Position numbers and translations under genes: made by a program
Part shown: piece after piece, positions 35,704 to 46,318 of the stretch
How the letters are laid out: each line of letters opens with the position of its first letter
Numbering within the stretch: position 1 is the first letter of the stretch
Source of the DNA: Petrosia ficiformis
Lineage: Eukaryota; Porifera; Demospongiae; Haplosclerida; Petrosiidae
Length of the DNA stretch: 64,000 bases
NCBI GenBank assembly: GCA_947044365.1
Contig: OX345636.1
Location: 55,717,746-55,781,745, forward strand
Direction of reading: 5' to 3'
The notes under the pieces: generated by a model
What the model was told of the DNA's origin: nothing
Seen by the model: the letters and a program-made list of their open reading frames with translations, nothing else
Databases searched by the model: none

Positions 35704-35716
35704 TTCCTCCACACTT
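35704..35716 (-). promoter_or_regulatory. Polypurine tract of the gypsy element
   Basis: Read on the minus strand this is AGTGTGGAGGAAT, directly abutting the 3' LTR, where plus-strand DNA synthesis is primed in this class of element. Confidence 0.75.
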
Positions 35717-35728
35717 AAATGATTTTCT

Positions 35729-38700
35729 TCAATAAGTTCCAAACATGAACCGGTTGGGTGGACGACGTTCACGATGAGGGTAACGGTGATTTGGAGAGTC
35801 AGTAGTGGAAGAAGAATTTTGACTGGTGGTCACACGATTATCAGGTGGAATATCCTCCTGAGGGTTAAATCTTACTGGGACGGAATAATCATCTTCTAAA
35901 TCTAATGATCCATCAACAGGTGGTCCTACAGTTGAGGGAGTAAGGTCTTCTCCACATGAACGGATGTGATCTATATGACGCTTCCAACATAATTTACCTT
36001 GAACGTTAACTAAATAAGTGATTGGACCCAGTTTGCGTATGATAACTCCGGGTATCCAAGTAGCTCCTGGACGAAAATTCCTAACCATCACTTGTTGAGT
36101 TAATGAAAATGATCGCTCTTTAGTATGTTGATCATGGTGAGCAACTTGATTGGACTGTTTTCGAGACACATGACTTCCTATATTTGGTCGAAGTAGATCT
36201 AACCTGGTTCTGAGTGAACGATTTAAAAACAGGATGCATGGTGGCTGATTGGTAGTAGCATGAGGTGAGGTTCGGTAAGTCAGCAAAAAGTTTTCCAACA
36301 AATGAGGCAGAGTCCTATTTTCATGACTTCCCGCTTTCATAGCTGATTTGAAGGTTTGTACAAATCTCTCGGCTGCTCCATTGGAGGATGGATGATATGG
36401 TGCACTTTTGATATGCTTAACACCATTTTCCTTCATGAAGACAGCGAAATCTTTAGATGAAAATTGAGGTCCATTGTCTGAGACAACTTGTTCCGGTAGA
36501 CCATAGGCAGCAAATATATGTCTGAGAACGGTAATGGTCTTGGCCACTGTGGTACTTGACATCTCATACACTTCTGGCCACTTTGAGTGAGCATCTACCA
36601 CCACTAAATACATAGATCCCATAAATGGTCCTGCAAAATCGACATGGATTCTTTGCCATGGTTTTGTGGGCCAAACCCACGGATGTAAAGGTGCTGCAGC
36701 TGGTGAAGGTTTCTCAGATTGGCAAGGCAAACAGGATTTAACTAGATTTTCAATATCCTTGTCCAAACCAGGCCACCACAGGAAACTCCTAGCTAGACAC
36801 TTCATTCTAGTCATGCCTGGATGATCCCTGTGAAGTTCTTGTAATACATGCTGTTGTAATTTCTTGGGTATTATCACTCGAATCCCCCAAAGTAGACATT
36901 CATCTTCAACAGATAGTTCCTGGCGTCTCGAAAAAAATGGTTTGAATTCATCTTGAACTTGAGTTGGCCAGCCCTGCTTAGTGAACAAAAGAATCTTGCT
37001 TAACAGTGGGTCATTTCTGGTTGCTGTTTGCACTTGTTGGCAGGTTACTGGTAGTGATTCCATCTGTGCAATATTGAAAAGGTGAATTCCAGCAAGGTAA
37101 TCAACACTGTCCTTTATCTCGAGAGGTAACCTTGATAGGCAATCTGCATTTGCATGGTCCTGGGAAGATTTGAACTCAATGTCATAGGTGTATGCAGACA
37201 AGAATAACGCCCACCTTTGTAATCTGGCAGCTGCCAAAGAAGGAATTCCTTTCTTTGGACTTAGAATTGTCATAAGTGGTTTATGGTCTGTGATAAGGGT
37301 GAATCTACGACCATATAGGTATTGGTGAAACTTTTTCACTCCATATATCAAAGCTAATGCCTCCTTCTCTAGTTGAGCATAGTTCTTTTCACTTGGTGAT
37401 AGTGTTCTAGAAGCGAACGCAATGGGCTTCTCATTTCCGTCTGGTAGCACATGTGATATGACCGCTCCAATGCCATATGCTGAAGCATCAGCGGCCAACT
37501 TGAGAGGTAATGATGGATTGTAATGTACGAGCACTTGTGCTGAATGAAAGGTATCCTTTGCTAATTTGAAAGCACTGTGACATCTAGCATCCCATTTCCA
37601 ATGATGGCCAGTTTGCAGAAGTTGGTTTAGTGGGTGAAGAATCGTTGAAAGGTTGGGCAGAAATTTTCCGTAATAGTTGAGCAGGCCCAGGAATGACCTC
37701 AATTCTGAAACATTGCGAGGGATTGGTGCTTTCATAACTGCATCCATCTTTTCTGTTGTAGCGTGTATTCCCTCTGCATCAATTTTGTGCCCCAAATATT
37801 TGACTGAATATTGCAAGAATTTGCACTTGTCCTGCTTTAGTCGGAGTCCATTTTGTTGCAATATCTGGAAAACCTTAGCTAGGTTTTGGAGGTGATCATT
37901 ATCATCCTTCCCTGTAACTAGAATGTCGTCGATGAAACAAATGACGTGTGGGATACCCTGCAACATTGTATCCATAAATTTCTGAAAAACTGCTGGAGCA
38001 GAGGCTATTCCAAATGGAAGTCTAGTATAACGGTATAAACCCTTATGAGTATTGATTACAACGTAACTCATCGACTCTTCGTTTAGTGGTAGTTGTTGGT
38101 ATGCCTGTGATAGGTCCAACTTAGAGAACTTCTTGCCTCCTGCAAGGGTTGCAAAGAGGTCCTCCGGCTTAGGGAGTGGATACTGATCCACCTCGAGAAC
38201 TTGATTAACTGAGACTTTGTAGTCCCCACATATTCTAAATTTTCCATCCTTCTTTGGAACAGCAACAATAGGTGCTGCCCAATCACTATGAGAAATTTTT
38301 TCTAGAATACCACTTGATTCTAATCTATCCAGTTCTTGTTCAATGGCCGACTTGATAGCAAAAGGTACTGGACGAGCCTTGCAAAATTTAGGTTGTGCAT
38401 CAGGTTTGACCTGTAAACGAACTTGAAAAGAGTTAGCTGTGCCTAATTCATCCTTGAACAACTCAACATGAGTCTGCAACAAGGCGTTAAGGGTTCCATG
38501 AGTTTCTTGCACAATAGTTGTTATCTGCTTCCAATCTAGCTGGATGTGTTTTAACCAGTCTCTCCCAAGAAGGCTTGGGCCATCTCCTTCTACAACAAGT
38601 AAGTTCAACACCTTCGTTTGGTCCTTGTAGTGAACTTGTGTCTGCAATTCCCCAATAACGGCTAATCGTTCTCCAGAATAGGTCTTCAAGAGTACACTGG

Positions 38701-39652
38701 TAGGGTGGAGAGTAGCTTCTGGAAACATTCTCTTTTGTGTATTTTCTGATATGATGGAGACGGCCGCTCCCGTGTCCACTTCCATTAATAATAATTTGTT
38801 GTTCACTGACACATCTACCGTAATGGGGTGTGCTGCTCGTTTCCAGATAGTATACAGAGGAACTTCTTCTATATCTTCCGTTTTCTCAGCATTGATCCAT
38901 TTCGCTTTGAGTTGAGAATTCCTGTGATGACCGCTATTGTGACGAGTGAAGTTTGAGTATTGCTTCGGTCGAGAGCGACATACAGTGGCGATATGTCCAA
39001 TTTTTCCACATTTGTGGCACTTGGCGTCCTTGAATTTGCAATCGCTCGAGGTATGATTGGTCCTCCCACAGCGATAACATAAAGAAGGTTTTGATGATGT
39101 GACTTTCTGTACAACCGCTTCTGTTCCTTTGAGAGCTTTTGCAGTTTGATCAGCCGCTTCCATTCCTTGTGCAATTTGCATTGCCTTTATTAGAGTAAGA
39201 TCTGGCTCAGAGAGCAATCGCTTCTGAATAGCGTCATTACGTATCCCACACACAAATTGGTCATGTAAGGCGTCATCAAGATGGTCTCCATACTTACAAT
39301 GCAGTGTCAGCTTCCGAAGCTGAGCTATGTAGTCCGAGATTGTTTCTCCTACAGCTTGAGTACGACGATGAAAATGAAAGCGTTCGGCTATAATAACTGG
39401 TTGAGGTTCAAAATGTGTCTTTAGAATCTTGACGAGATCGTCGAATGTGGCATCTTGTGGCAGGGTTGGTGCCATCAGGTTGCGTAGTAAGGTATATATC
39501 TTTGCACCAATGACACTCAGGAGCACTGGAACTCTCTTCCTATCAGCAATATCATTAGCAGCAAGAAATAGATTAAGTCGTTCGATATAAGAAGTGATGC
39601 ACTCCAATTCAGGTTGAAATTCCTGTATTTGTCCAACAGTTGAAGTAGACAT
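35729..39652 (-). CDS. Gag-Pol polyprotein of Ty3/Gypsy retrotransposon
   Basis: One 1307-residue frame with ATG 39 bases inside the 5' LTR boundary. Gag covers about 1-190. Two CCHC zinc knuckles follow (192-205 CYRCG...C and 212-225 CHKCG...C), then aspartic protease with DTG at 293-295 and LLGRDWL at 361-367. Reverse transcriptase has LDLSQAY near 513 and the catalytic FIDD at 573-576. RNase H shows DAS (722-724), LEKEAL and TDHKPL near 788. Integrase has an HHCC zinc finger (H941, H945, C974, C977) and the DDE core with D1005, SDNGPQF near 1058 and E1095. The C-terminus has the LTYR and basic tail segments of gypsy integrases. It makes cDNA in cytoplasmic particles and integrates it in the nucleus. 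There is no gag/pol frameshift and no envelope ORF. Every motif I can check is intact, so activity is possible. Confidence 0.97.
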   Translation of the reverse strand: MSTSTVGQIQEFQPELECITSYIERLNLFLAANDIADRKRVPVLLSVIGAKIYTLLRNLMAPTLPQDATFDDLVKILKTHFEPQPVIIAERFHFHRRTQAVGETISDYIAQLRKLTLHCKYGDHLDDALHDQFVCGIRNDAIQKRLLSEPDLTLIKAMQIAQGMEAADQTAKALKGTEAVVQKVTSSKPSLCYRCGRTNHTSSDCKFKDAKCHKCGKIGHIATVCRSRPKQYSNFTRHNSGHHRNSQLKAKWINAEKTEDIEEVPLYTIWKRAAHPITVDVSVNNKLLLMEVDTGAAVSIISENTQKRMFPEATLHPTSVLLKTYSGERLAVIGELQTQVHYKDQTKVLNLLVVEGDGPSLLGRDWLKHIQLDWKQITTIVQETHGTLNALLQTHVELFKDELGTANSFQVRLQVKPDAQPKFCKARPVPFAIKSAIEQELDRLESSGILEKISHSDWAAPIVAVPKKDGKFRICGDYKVSVNQVLEVDQYPLPKPEDLFATLAGGKKFSKLDLSQAYQQLPLNEESMSYVVINTHKGLYRYTRLPFGIASAPAVFQKFMDTMLQGIPHVICFIDDILVTGKDDNDHLQNLAKVFQILQQNGLRLKQDKCKFLQYSVKYLGHKIDAEGIHATTEKMDAVMKAPIPRNVSELRSFLGLLNYYGKFLPNLSTILHPLNQLLQTGHHWKWDARCHSAFKLAKDTFHSAQVLVHYNPSLPLKLAADASAYGIGAVISHVLPDGNEKPIAFASRTLSPSEKNYAQLEKEALALIYGVKKFHQYLYGRRFTLITDHKPLMTILSPKKGIPSLAAARLQRWALFLSAYTYDIEFKSSQDHANADCLSRLPLEIKDSVDYLAGIHLFNIAQMESLPVTCQQVQTATRNDPLLSKILLFTKQGWPTQVQDEFKPFFSRRQELSVEDECLLWGIRVIIPKKLQQHVLQELHRDHPGMTRMKCLARSFLWWPGLDKDIENLVKSCLPCQSEKPSPAAAPLHPWVWPTKPWQRIHVDFAGPFMGSMYLVVVDAHSKWPEVYEMSSTTVAKTITVLRHIFAAYGLPEQVVSDNGPQFSSKDFAVFMKENGVKHIKSAPYHPSSNGAAERFVQTFKSAMKAGSHENRTLPHLLENFLLTYRTSPHATTNQPPCILFLNRSLRTRLDLLRPNIGSHVSRKQSNQVAHHDQHTKERSFSLTQQVMVRNFRPGATWIPGVIIRKLGPITYLVNVQGKLCWKRHIDHIRSCGEDLTPSTVGPPVDGSLDLEDDYSVPVRFNPQEDIPPDNRVTTSQNSSSTTDSPNHRYPHRERRPPNRFMFGTY

Positions 39653-39675
39653 ACTGAGTCAGATAATGGTTCTGT

Positions 39676-39689
39676 GATCCTCGTCGCCA
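39676..39689 (-). promoter_or_regulatory. Primer binding site, tRNA-Ser-like
   Basis: On the minus strand TGGCGACGAGGATC starts two bases inside the 5' LTR. It is complementary to a tRNA 3' end reading GATCCTCGTCG-CCA, which matches the acceptor arm of eukaryotic tRNA-Ser(GCU) as I recall it. Confidence 0.75.
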
Positions 39690-39691
39690 AT

Positions 39692-39994
39692 TGTGATATC
39701 GTGAATCGATTCAGTTCACTTTACTTTTACAATTCAAAGTATCTTTATTAAATAAAATATTCAAACAACTAACTACACACAATAAAACATGGACCTATAT
39801 ATATACCAAAGAAGTGATAAATAAGGCCTGCTGACCTACAGGTGGTAAGGTGGCATATACACCTCAAATCAAAGTAAGTATAACAAGTAACAAAGAGCAG
39901 GCTAACATAACGGTACAGGTGACAACTAAGTCATTTATTTAACACAGGAAATACACCATAGATTATATAACATTACCAGTTCTAATATATTACA
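39692..39994 (-). repeat. 5' LTR of the gypsy element (303 bp)
   Basis: Carries the element's promoter by family convention. It is 301/303 identical to the other LTR and is followed by the target duplication TGCAT. Confidence 0.96.
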
Positions 39995-39999
39995 TGCAT

Positions 40000-40730
40000 G
40001 TGTTTGGATATAAATACCACATGTCTATAATATTATATTGATTGCTTAATCATGACTTGTTATTGCAGATAAGGATCGGTAACATTATCAGTACATGTCT
40101 CAAGTAATTTATCATTTATCACAATTTTGGTAAATGTTACTAGTAAATCACTATTTGTCAACCACATTTCCCTATAACCTACCTGTGGTATGACATACTA
40201 GTGTCATAGTGTGCTGTTTGAATGGGTTATACGAATCAATGCAAGATATAAATTAATATTAAAATTTATTGTTATTGTTTTACATGTGCATCTAATTTCC
40301 CATTATCATCATAGTTATTGTACGTAGTGTATTCATGAAAAATGGATATTGAAATGCTGATAATGGGAGTTCAAATCGCATCTTACAGTGGTTGAAGTTT
40401 CCAAAAGTAGAATCAGAGCAAATCCTTCATCATTGTATTCTGATATAGTAGATAATGAATTTTGGTGATGAGAATGTTACCAGTATAGAATTATTAATGA
40501 CTGAACCTCTGGATGATACTGGATATTACCATTTTTTTACAAAATAGAATTTTTATTATTTTATTTTATAATTATTAATTCAGTTTATGTTATTTTTATA
40601 ATTATATTATTATTATGCAAGGAGGTTGGAGAGGCACAGTGACGCTGGTTACAATGATAGGAAGAGGAGGATTAATAATCCTGCTATATAGCGCAATGAA
40701 AAATTCGTTACATCTTTGCTCGCGCGTAGC
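40000..40730. other. No gene recognised
   Basis: AT-rich flank of the LTR element. A short stretch near 40,360-40,530 translates to a helix-like peptide broken by stops. I cannot assign it. Confidence 0.4.
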
Positions 40731-40739
40731 CAGCCCCTC

Positions 40740-41012
40740 CCACTCTAACGGAGTGGTATCATGTACATGTAACTTCTTCAGAAGAGTTCAAGAAGACAGT
40801 TACTCTCCACCTTCCCCGTGCTGCTGTTATCTAGTCAGTGGAAGAAGCTTCTGATTTCAAATTTTGTTCTTCTGATAGCTCCAGTGGTCCACCATATCAA
40901 TTTGAAGAGATGAATGGCCGTTCTTTTACCCTGCATATTACCTATTGATTTACAGCATTTTTCAAGTATTGTGGTTGGAACAAGTAAAAGTGTTAATCAA
41001 CTATTTCTATCT
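40740..41012 (+). pseudogene. Decayed ZU5-domain fragment
   Basis: In one frame the stretch reads SYHVHVTSSEEFKKTVTLHL..., then VEEASDFKF and GPPYQFEEMNGRSFT. A frame change then gives DLQHFSSIVVGTSKS. This follows the order of the ZU5 second half in gene A (VSALYVVSIPEEFLQPVKLHI ... VPPYKFQYIDGGKF ... SKFCIMGIGK), with one stop and at least one frameshift. It lies between gene A and its paralogue B. It is either a relic of a third family member or an unrelated ZU5 gene remnant. No kelch or coiled-coil remains could be found next to it. Confidence 0.45.
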
Positions 41013-43895
41013 CACATGTTGTACAAGTCTAATTTAGCTAAAATGAATTTACAACTTGATAACAAAGAATGATCCCCATTTTTGTAAAGGTTAGTCATTT
41101 ATATCGTATTCAACCCTAGATCTCATTGAAGCAGACATTTCAGATTGTGAAAAAATTAGCCAATGAACATTCTGTTTACTTGAATAAAAATTTGATGAAG
41201 TGCTATTGAGATGTGAAGGCATTAATAGCTAAAATTGTGAAGTCATGTTTATAGAAGTACTAGTAGACATGCAGTATCAGTTGTTATTGTAGACGCATGT
41301 TTATGACATAGTAATTGATCTTTGGCGAGCATATGCATGTAGAGTGGCGTTTGTTTGTTTGTCACACATACCATATATTATTTTATTTACATATTCAATA
41401 ACAATAAACACGACATAGAGACAGAGAGAATTAGCAAGAGCTTGTAGGAGGACTATGGAGAGTCCAGAGCAACACTAAGTGTGACTGGAAGGTGATCAAT
41501 TAAGATCTAGGAGGGAAAGAACATTAGAGACCCCAGATAATCGAGAAGCTGACAAAATGAGAGTAAGTAGACAAAGAGTAGTAGAGACCCCAGTGGATCG
41601 AGAGACAAGACTGGAAGCAGAGAAAAGTAGATTTAGAAGAAAGGACGTACATGAAGAAAGTGGAGAGAACAAAAATATAATATTTATTATTAACATGAAT
41701 AAAAAGAGGCATCGTAGTAATAATAACTAGATGAATGCAAGGCGTAAGCTTATAACATAATTTGTCTAAGGATCTTCAGCTTGTGTAGATATTCTCGCTT
41801 CTCTCTGATTGTTATCATATAGTACAGAATATAGCACAATAATTATGTTTCTACCAAATTAAAGTGCATGATGTAGGAATGCAGGCTCACAACCAATACA
41901 TATCTGCCATGACAAGTACAGTGATTTCTTACTCATCTTTATAATTATAAAGTATGAGATTTTAGCTAATGTCCACTTCTGGATTACCACTACTCTCATT
42001 GCATTAATGCAAGGTAGTAACAGCAATAATCCAGTGATGAGACCATTATATAAAGCACATTCATGCATTAATATGGTTCTGTGAACATGCATGTATGCAC
42101 CCCCTTGAAAAATTGAATAAATTGCTAGATTGATCATGAGCACATCTTAGCACTTTTAAATGTAAATATATAATCAAAACTAGTGTAGTCTCATGTAGCC
42201 AAACCCAACCTGCTTCGTAGTAATTGTTTGCAATGTACGTTGTGGAATTATAAATTGATAGCTGCGCTACACATCACACAGGTTCAGAGACCAATTCTGT
42301 TTGATCTAGAAAGGTTTTGCTTGCATATCTGGAATGATTTGTATCATCAAAGGTTGTCTCAAAAGGTGTCATGCATGATATGTTCAGAGAGAGAGAGCAT
42401 AAAAAAGTGTACAAAGCCATTGTCCCTCCTACACTGTTTTCTCACAAGTGAAAGCGGAGTTGGACCTATCTTCAAGAAGCATTAAAAATCGATGAAATCC
42501 AAACACAATCATCAACACCTATATATAATTTATTTTAGTTTGTTATAATCATGTTCCATTTGTTTGTTATTTCAATTGCTCGGAATATTTCATGGAGAGT
42601 TTACTGTCTGTAATCCCAAGGATATTACTTGAGAATGGTACCATCTAATAGGAGAATGGAGGACCAGAGTAGGCAAAATGAGATGTAACATCATAGCCAT
42701 ATGCATCCCATCACTAGACTATAATGTTGGTTGTTTCTTCATATAAGAAGTCACGAAATTATGTTACATTTATATAGTCTCATATTGTATAAGAATTATG
42801 TTAGGTGTACTGACATTGTATCAGGATGTTTTTCTTCTTACTCAAGCATGAAATTATTGTATTCTGTGGTTTGTATAAGTATTATACTATTAATATAGCT
42901 ACTATACTATCCTTATATGAAGTGATGACCATAATGTTGGTCCCATTCAATGGATAATAGAGAAGCAAGGCACTTGATTACAATGCATTTCCTGGATGCC
43001 CCTGTGGTTTGGAAACAATGCATGCATGTAGTCTACAACACCTTAGAATAGGGTGTGTACATCAGTGAGAATCCTAAAGAAGCTCAATTATAGTAAACTT
43101 TAATTGACCACAAGGAAATTACATGAAGCCAAACATGCCAGAGACAATGAGGAATCCAATAACTAATTTTTGGTCACAAATTCTGATCCCAGTACTAGTT
43201 TGTTATACTGACTCCAATGGTACAAGTCTGAGACCTTTATCTTAGACTTGCCCAATGTTGCTGTGACGCAATATTATCACTGTCAAATATAATAATATAA
43301 GTGTCCGCTTTGCCTAGAATTCCAGGTTGATTTTATTTGGCACCAAACCCAATTTGTTTGTGCCTGTGCTGAACCTTAGCTTCGCCACTGGAAAGCAGAA
43401 ACAAATATATAAATTTTAAAAATGTTTGCATAATTGTCCTCACCAACAAATTGCCTTGTCTCGTGCATGTAGCCACTCTGCCCTAGGAAGCCCCACGCAA
43501 AACTACACATTCCCCAGCCGACAAGAGATAAGTTTATTTCAACTGGCTACAGTATTAGAAGTACTGTTCACTATACAGCTTACAGAGTGAAGTGACTGTT
43601 GTTTGCTACTTTCTGAGGTAACAACTTTTAGTGTATAAGCAAGATGCTAATCTTAATTGTGAATTTCATGGAGGTAGTGAACTGTTTTGTTCTCTGAAGT
43701 GAATTAATTAATATCTGTTCTCTTCTTTATCTGGAGTAATGATAAGTAATTTTGTACAGACTCTTGATAACAGAAGTAGAGTTACACCGAAAAATAATAT
43801 AATTATATTATAGGGCATTTCATAATGTCAAGGTATTTTGCCAACACCCTTTCTTTTCCACACAATATATATCAAAAAAAACATATAATAATAAA
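41013..43895. other. No gene recognised
   Basis: Nearly 3 kb without a convincing exon. The open frames at 41.5 and 42.0-42.5 kb lack coding-like composition. A CAGTGGCGAAGCTAAG-type string (inverted, near 43,380) resembles ends of hAT-like elements. Confidence 0.4.
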
Positions 43896-43975
43896 TTTCC
43901 CATATATATATATATATATATATATAATTATATGTATATATATATATACTATATGTATATATATTATATGTATCA
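43896..43975. repeat. (AT)n microsatellite
   Basis: Alternating TA/AT with a few interruptions, about 80 bp. Confidence 0.9.
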
Positions 43976-43996
43976 CTGTAAATAACTGAAGTTGTA

Positions 43997-44152
43997 TTAT
44001 TTTGCATCAGAGGAATCAACTTTTACTAACAGCATAACTGAGGTGTAACAATATATCTTGGGGCAGCAGTCATCACCGTCTGGTATCTTCTGTGGGATTT
44101 TAGCTTGCTCTAAAGCAGATTTTCTCTCTTCATTCCATTCTTGAGCAACATC
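43997..44152 (-). other. Candidate terminal exon of an unknown minus-strand gene
   Basis: A frame of 51 codons plus stop follows a good acceptor (CTTCACTGTCCATCAG). The peptide, beginning DVAQEWNEERKSALEQAKIP and containing DGDDCCPKIYCYTSVMLL, has coding-like composition. No upstream exon was found within the next 2 kb on this strand, and I do not recognise the sequence. It could be a real 3' exon of a gene with long introns, or a transposon scrap. Confidence 0.25.
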
Positions 44153-46318
44153 CTGATGGACAGTGAAGGTACAGACAGTGATGATAACAAGAAAATTTCA
44201 TTGTGGATAATATCTCATATGCTCTCCTGCAGTATAATTATAGATAAAATTTCCTACTGTGACCTATTGGTATTTAATTAATTTTGTTCGAATGAAGAGC
44301 AGGTATTGGTATGCAATCATCACAGGTGTTGTAAGTATAATTATGCTCTAACACCTGTAAGTGTAAATCAGATATAGCCCTTTATAGAGTAAAACTTATC
44401 CATCCATACACTTAGTTGTGAGTATAATCAAATCATATTGATTTTGATGTCATACTTTGATGTGACTTGTACTGACTCCATTGGCTAGATAATCATGGAT
44501 AGTACAACCTTTATGGTTAACACTTTTTGGATTCTGTAGTGCAATGATTTTGTGTTATGTTGAGTGGTTTCTAATTCATTATTTTTGCTCATACCATCAA
44601 AACTCTGTTAGTATATAGCTCTAAGCTCATTTTTGGTATTTTTGCAACTTCATGAAACCACAGGGATACATGTAAATAAAGCCACTGTTATACAACTGAT
44701 TTGTATAGCACTGTTACTTCCGTTGATGCACTCACTCAACATCAGTATACAAATTAGTATTTACTTAGTGAAATGCAAAACATTGTAGGGACAAGCCTGA
44801 GAAAGGTTTATATTTGGTGCATGACAGACCTTCAGCTCCAAATCATATGCAAAAAAAAAAGATTCAAGCCAGCCTCAGCTCAAAAAAATGTTGTTACAAA
44901 ACAGAGAAAGATAGCAGAGCATGAATTGCCTTCAGTTCCTTCTGTTTGAAAAGAAAATAATACAAGACTGAAGTAGCAAAAAGTTACCAAAAGTGTAGAA
45001 ACAAACAAACAAACAAACACAGTTTGTTCAATCAAAATTGAAAACACTAAGAGGGACTCACTCAGGCTTGCCCCAATCATAATGGATGTCTACTTCTACT
45101 TGGTTGAGGCCTAGTGGATTGTTTTACTTGCAAAAGATGAAGTTATCATTGAAAACAAGAACTCAGAGTACCCACGCATGTTTTGTTCAAGACATACTGT
45201 TTGCCTGAAGGAGACAATTCTGACATTCTTATTACTTAGATGAAAAAATCTGTACAGGTTGCTTGAGGTGTCTAAGTAGATGTATTACAATGCTTCATTT
45301 TGGACATTTATGTATAATTATATTGTTTTAACCCATGACACATATCTGTGACAATTGACTCATGCAATTGGGAGTGAACTCCTTTTTGGGATTTTTAAAG
45401 GGGGATGTCCTCTCATCGAGGGGGATCAGAAATGGGTGCAGCCTCGCTGCTTATTAAACAATTTGGGGTTTCAGTGACCCCTACTGTGCAATTCGATGTG
45501 TAGTTGAGACATTCCTCTTTCTGGAAAACCTGGTGTTATTGGTGTAACTGTTGCCAACATATAGTTTGTTTTGTTTGCCAAACACTGCATTTCAGTTAGT
45601 CCTATGAAGTGCTTCTAAATCCAGATAAGCAAGTTGTTAACATAGTACTCCATGTCAGAAAGGGAGCCAATTTTTGGGTACAGATAGGTGGCCGAGATAT
45701 CTGCTGCAGAACCACCAGTGTTGAAAATGGGAAGAATTGTGAAAAACATACTCAGTGACCATTATGAAAGCTATAAGTTAGCAATTAGTAATGATTTCAT
45801 TTCACCACATATGTCAATGAGATAGTTGCCTGCACCACCTAACCTTTATAATATATAGGGGAGGTGGCACAGGCAACTATCTCAATATGTATGATACCAA
45901 CATGTATGATTCCCTCAGTTTGGTCATAGCCTTACACTTACTCCCCACAGTCTTGCATGGATTGTTGTTACTTACAATGTTATGAGGGGATGTGTTTATT
46001 TAGCTGATGTAGTCTACCTGGAAGATTTAAAACTTCTTTCGTGCTTTGGTGATGGTGGCTTGCCTATGCAGGCTTCAGGGAAACATTGGTGGCTATAGGA
46101 GCGCCCCTTGCCTACTCCCCTTGATAAGTACAAGAGCTAATTATTATAATAATATTTTAATCAAAATTCTATTTAATACCACTGTACAAACATTGTATTT
46201 CCACCATAGTAATATTTGTTCCACATGCAATCACAGAGTGAAGATGGAGCAAATATGAATCAAATATTTAGTAATTGTTCATGTCATATTGGTGCATTTA
46301 TTCATTGTTGATAATTAG
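44153..46318. other. No gene recognised upstream of gene B
   Basis: Contains an A-rich run near 44,850, (CAAA)n at about 45,000-45,020, the hairpin at 45.8 kb and no convincing exon. Any start exon of gene B would be expected here, but I did not find one. Confidence 0.4.
45806..45905. repeat. Short hairpin with 20-22 bp stem
   Basis: GAGATAGTTGCCTGCACCACCT pairs with AGGTGGCACAGGCAACTATCTC across a loop of about 24 bases, with one bulge. Size and pairing resemble a microRNA precursor, but a foldback MITE end is equally possible. Confidence 0.5.

Larger units (their letters stand above)
35401..39994 (-). mobile_element. Ty3/Gypsy (Mag-like) LTR retrotransposon, intact, 4,594 bp
   Basis: Complete element on the minus strand. 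It has two 303-bp LTRs differing at only two positions, a 5-bp target duplication TGCAT (35396-35400 and 39995-39999), a tRNA primer site next to the 5' LTR, a purine tract next to the 3' LTR, and one uninterrupted gag-pol frame of 1307 codons. The LTRs start TG and end CA. Two differences in 303 bp (about 0.7%) with an unbroken ORF point to a very recent insertion. The two zinc knuckles, the single fused gag-pol frame and a tRNA-Ser-type primer suit the Mag branch. I recall this from the family and have not tested it by tree. Confidence 0.96.

Noticed and set aside
37677..38286. Smaller ORFs within 35.7-39.7 kb in other frames
   Set aside because: They are shadows of the 1307-codon gag-pol frame.
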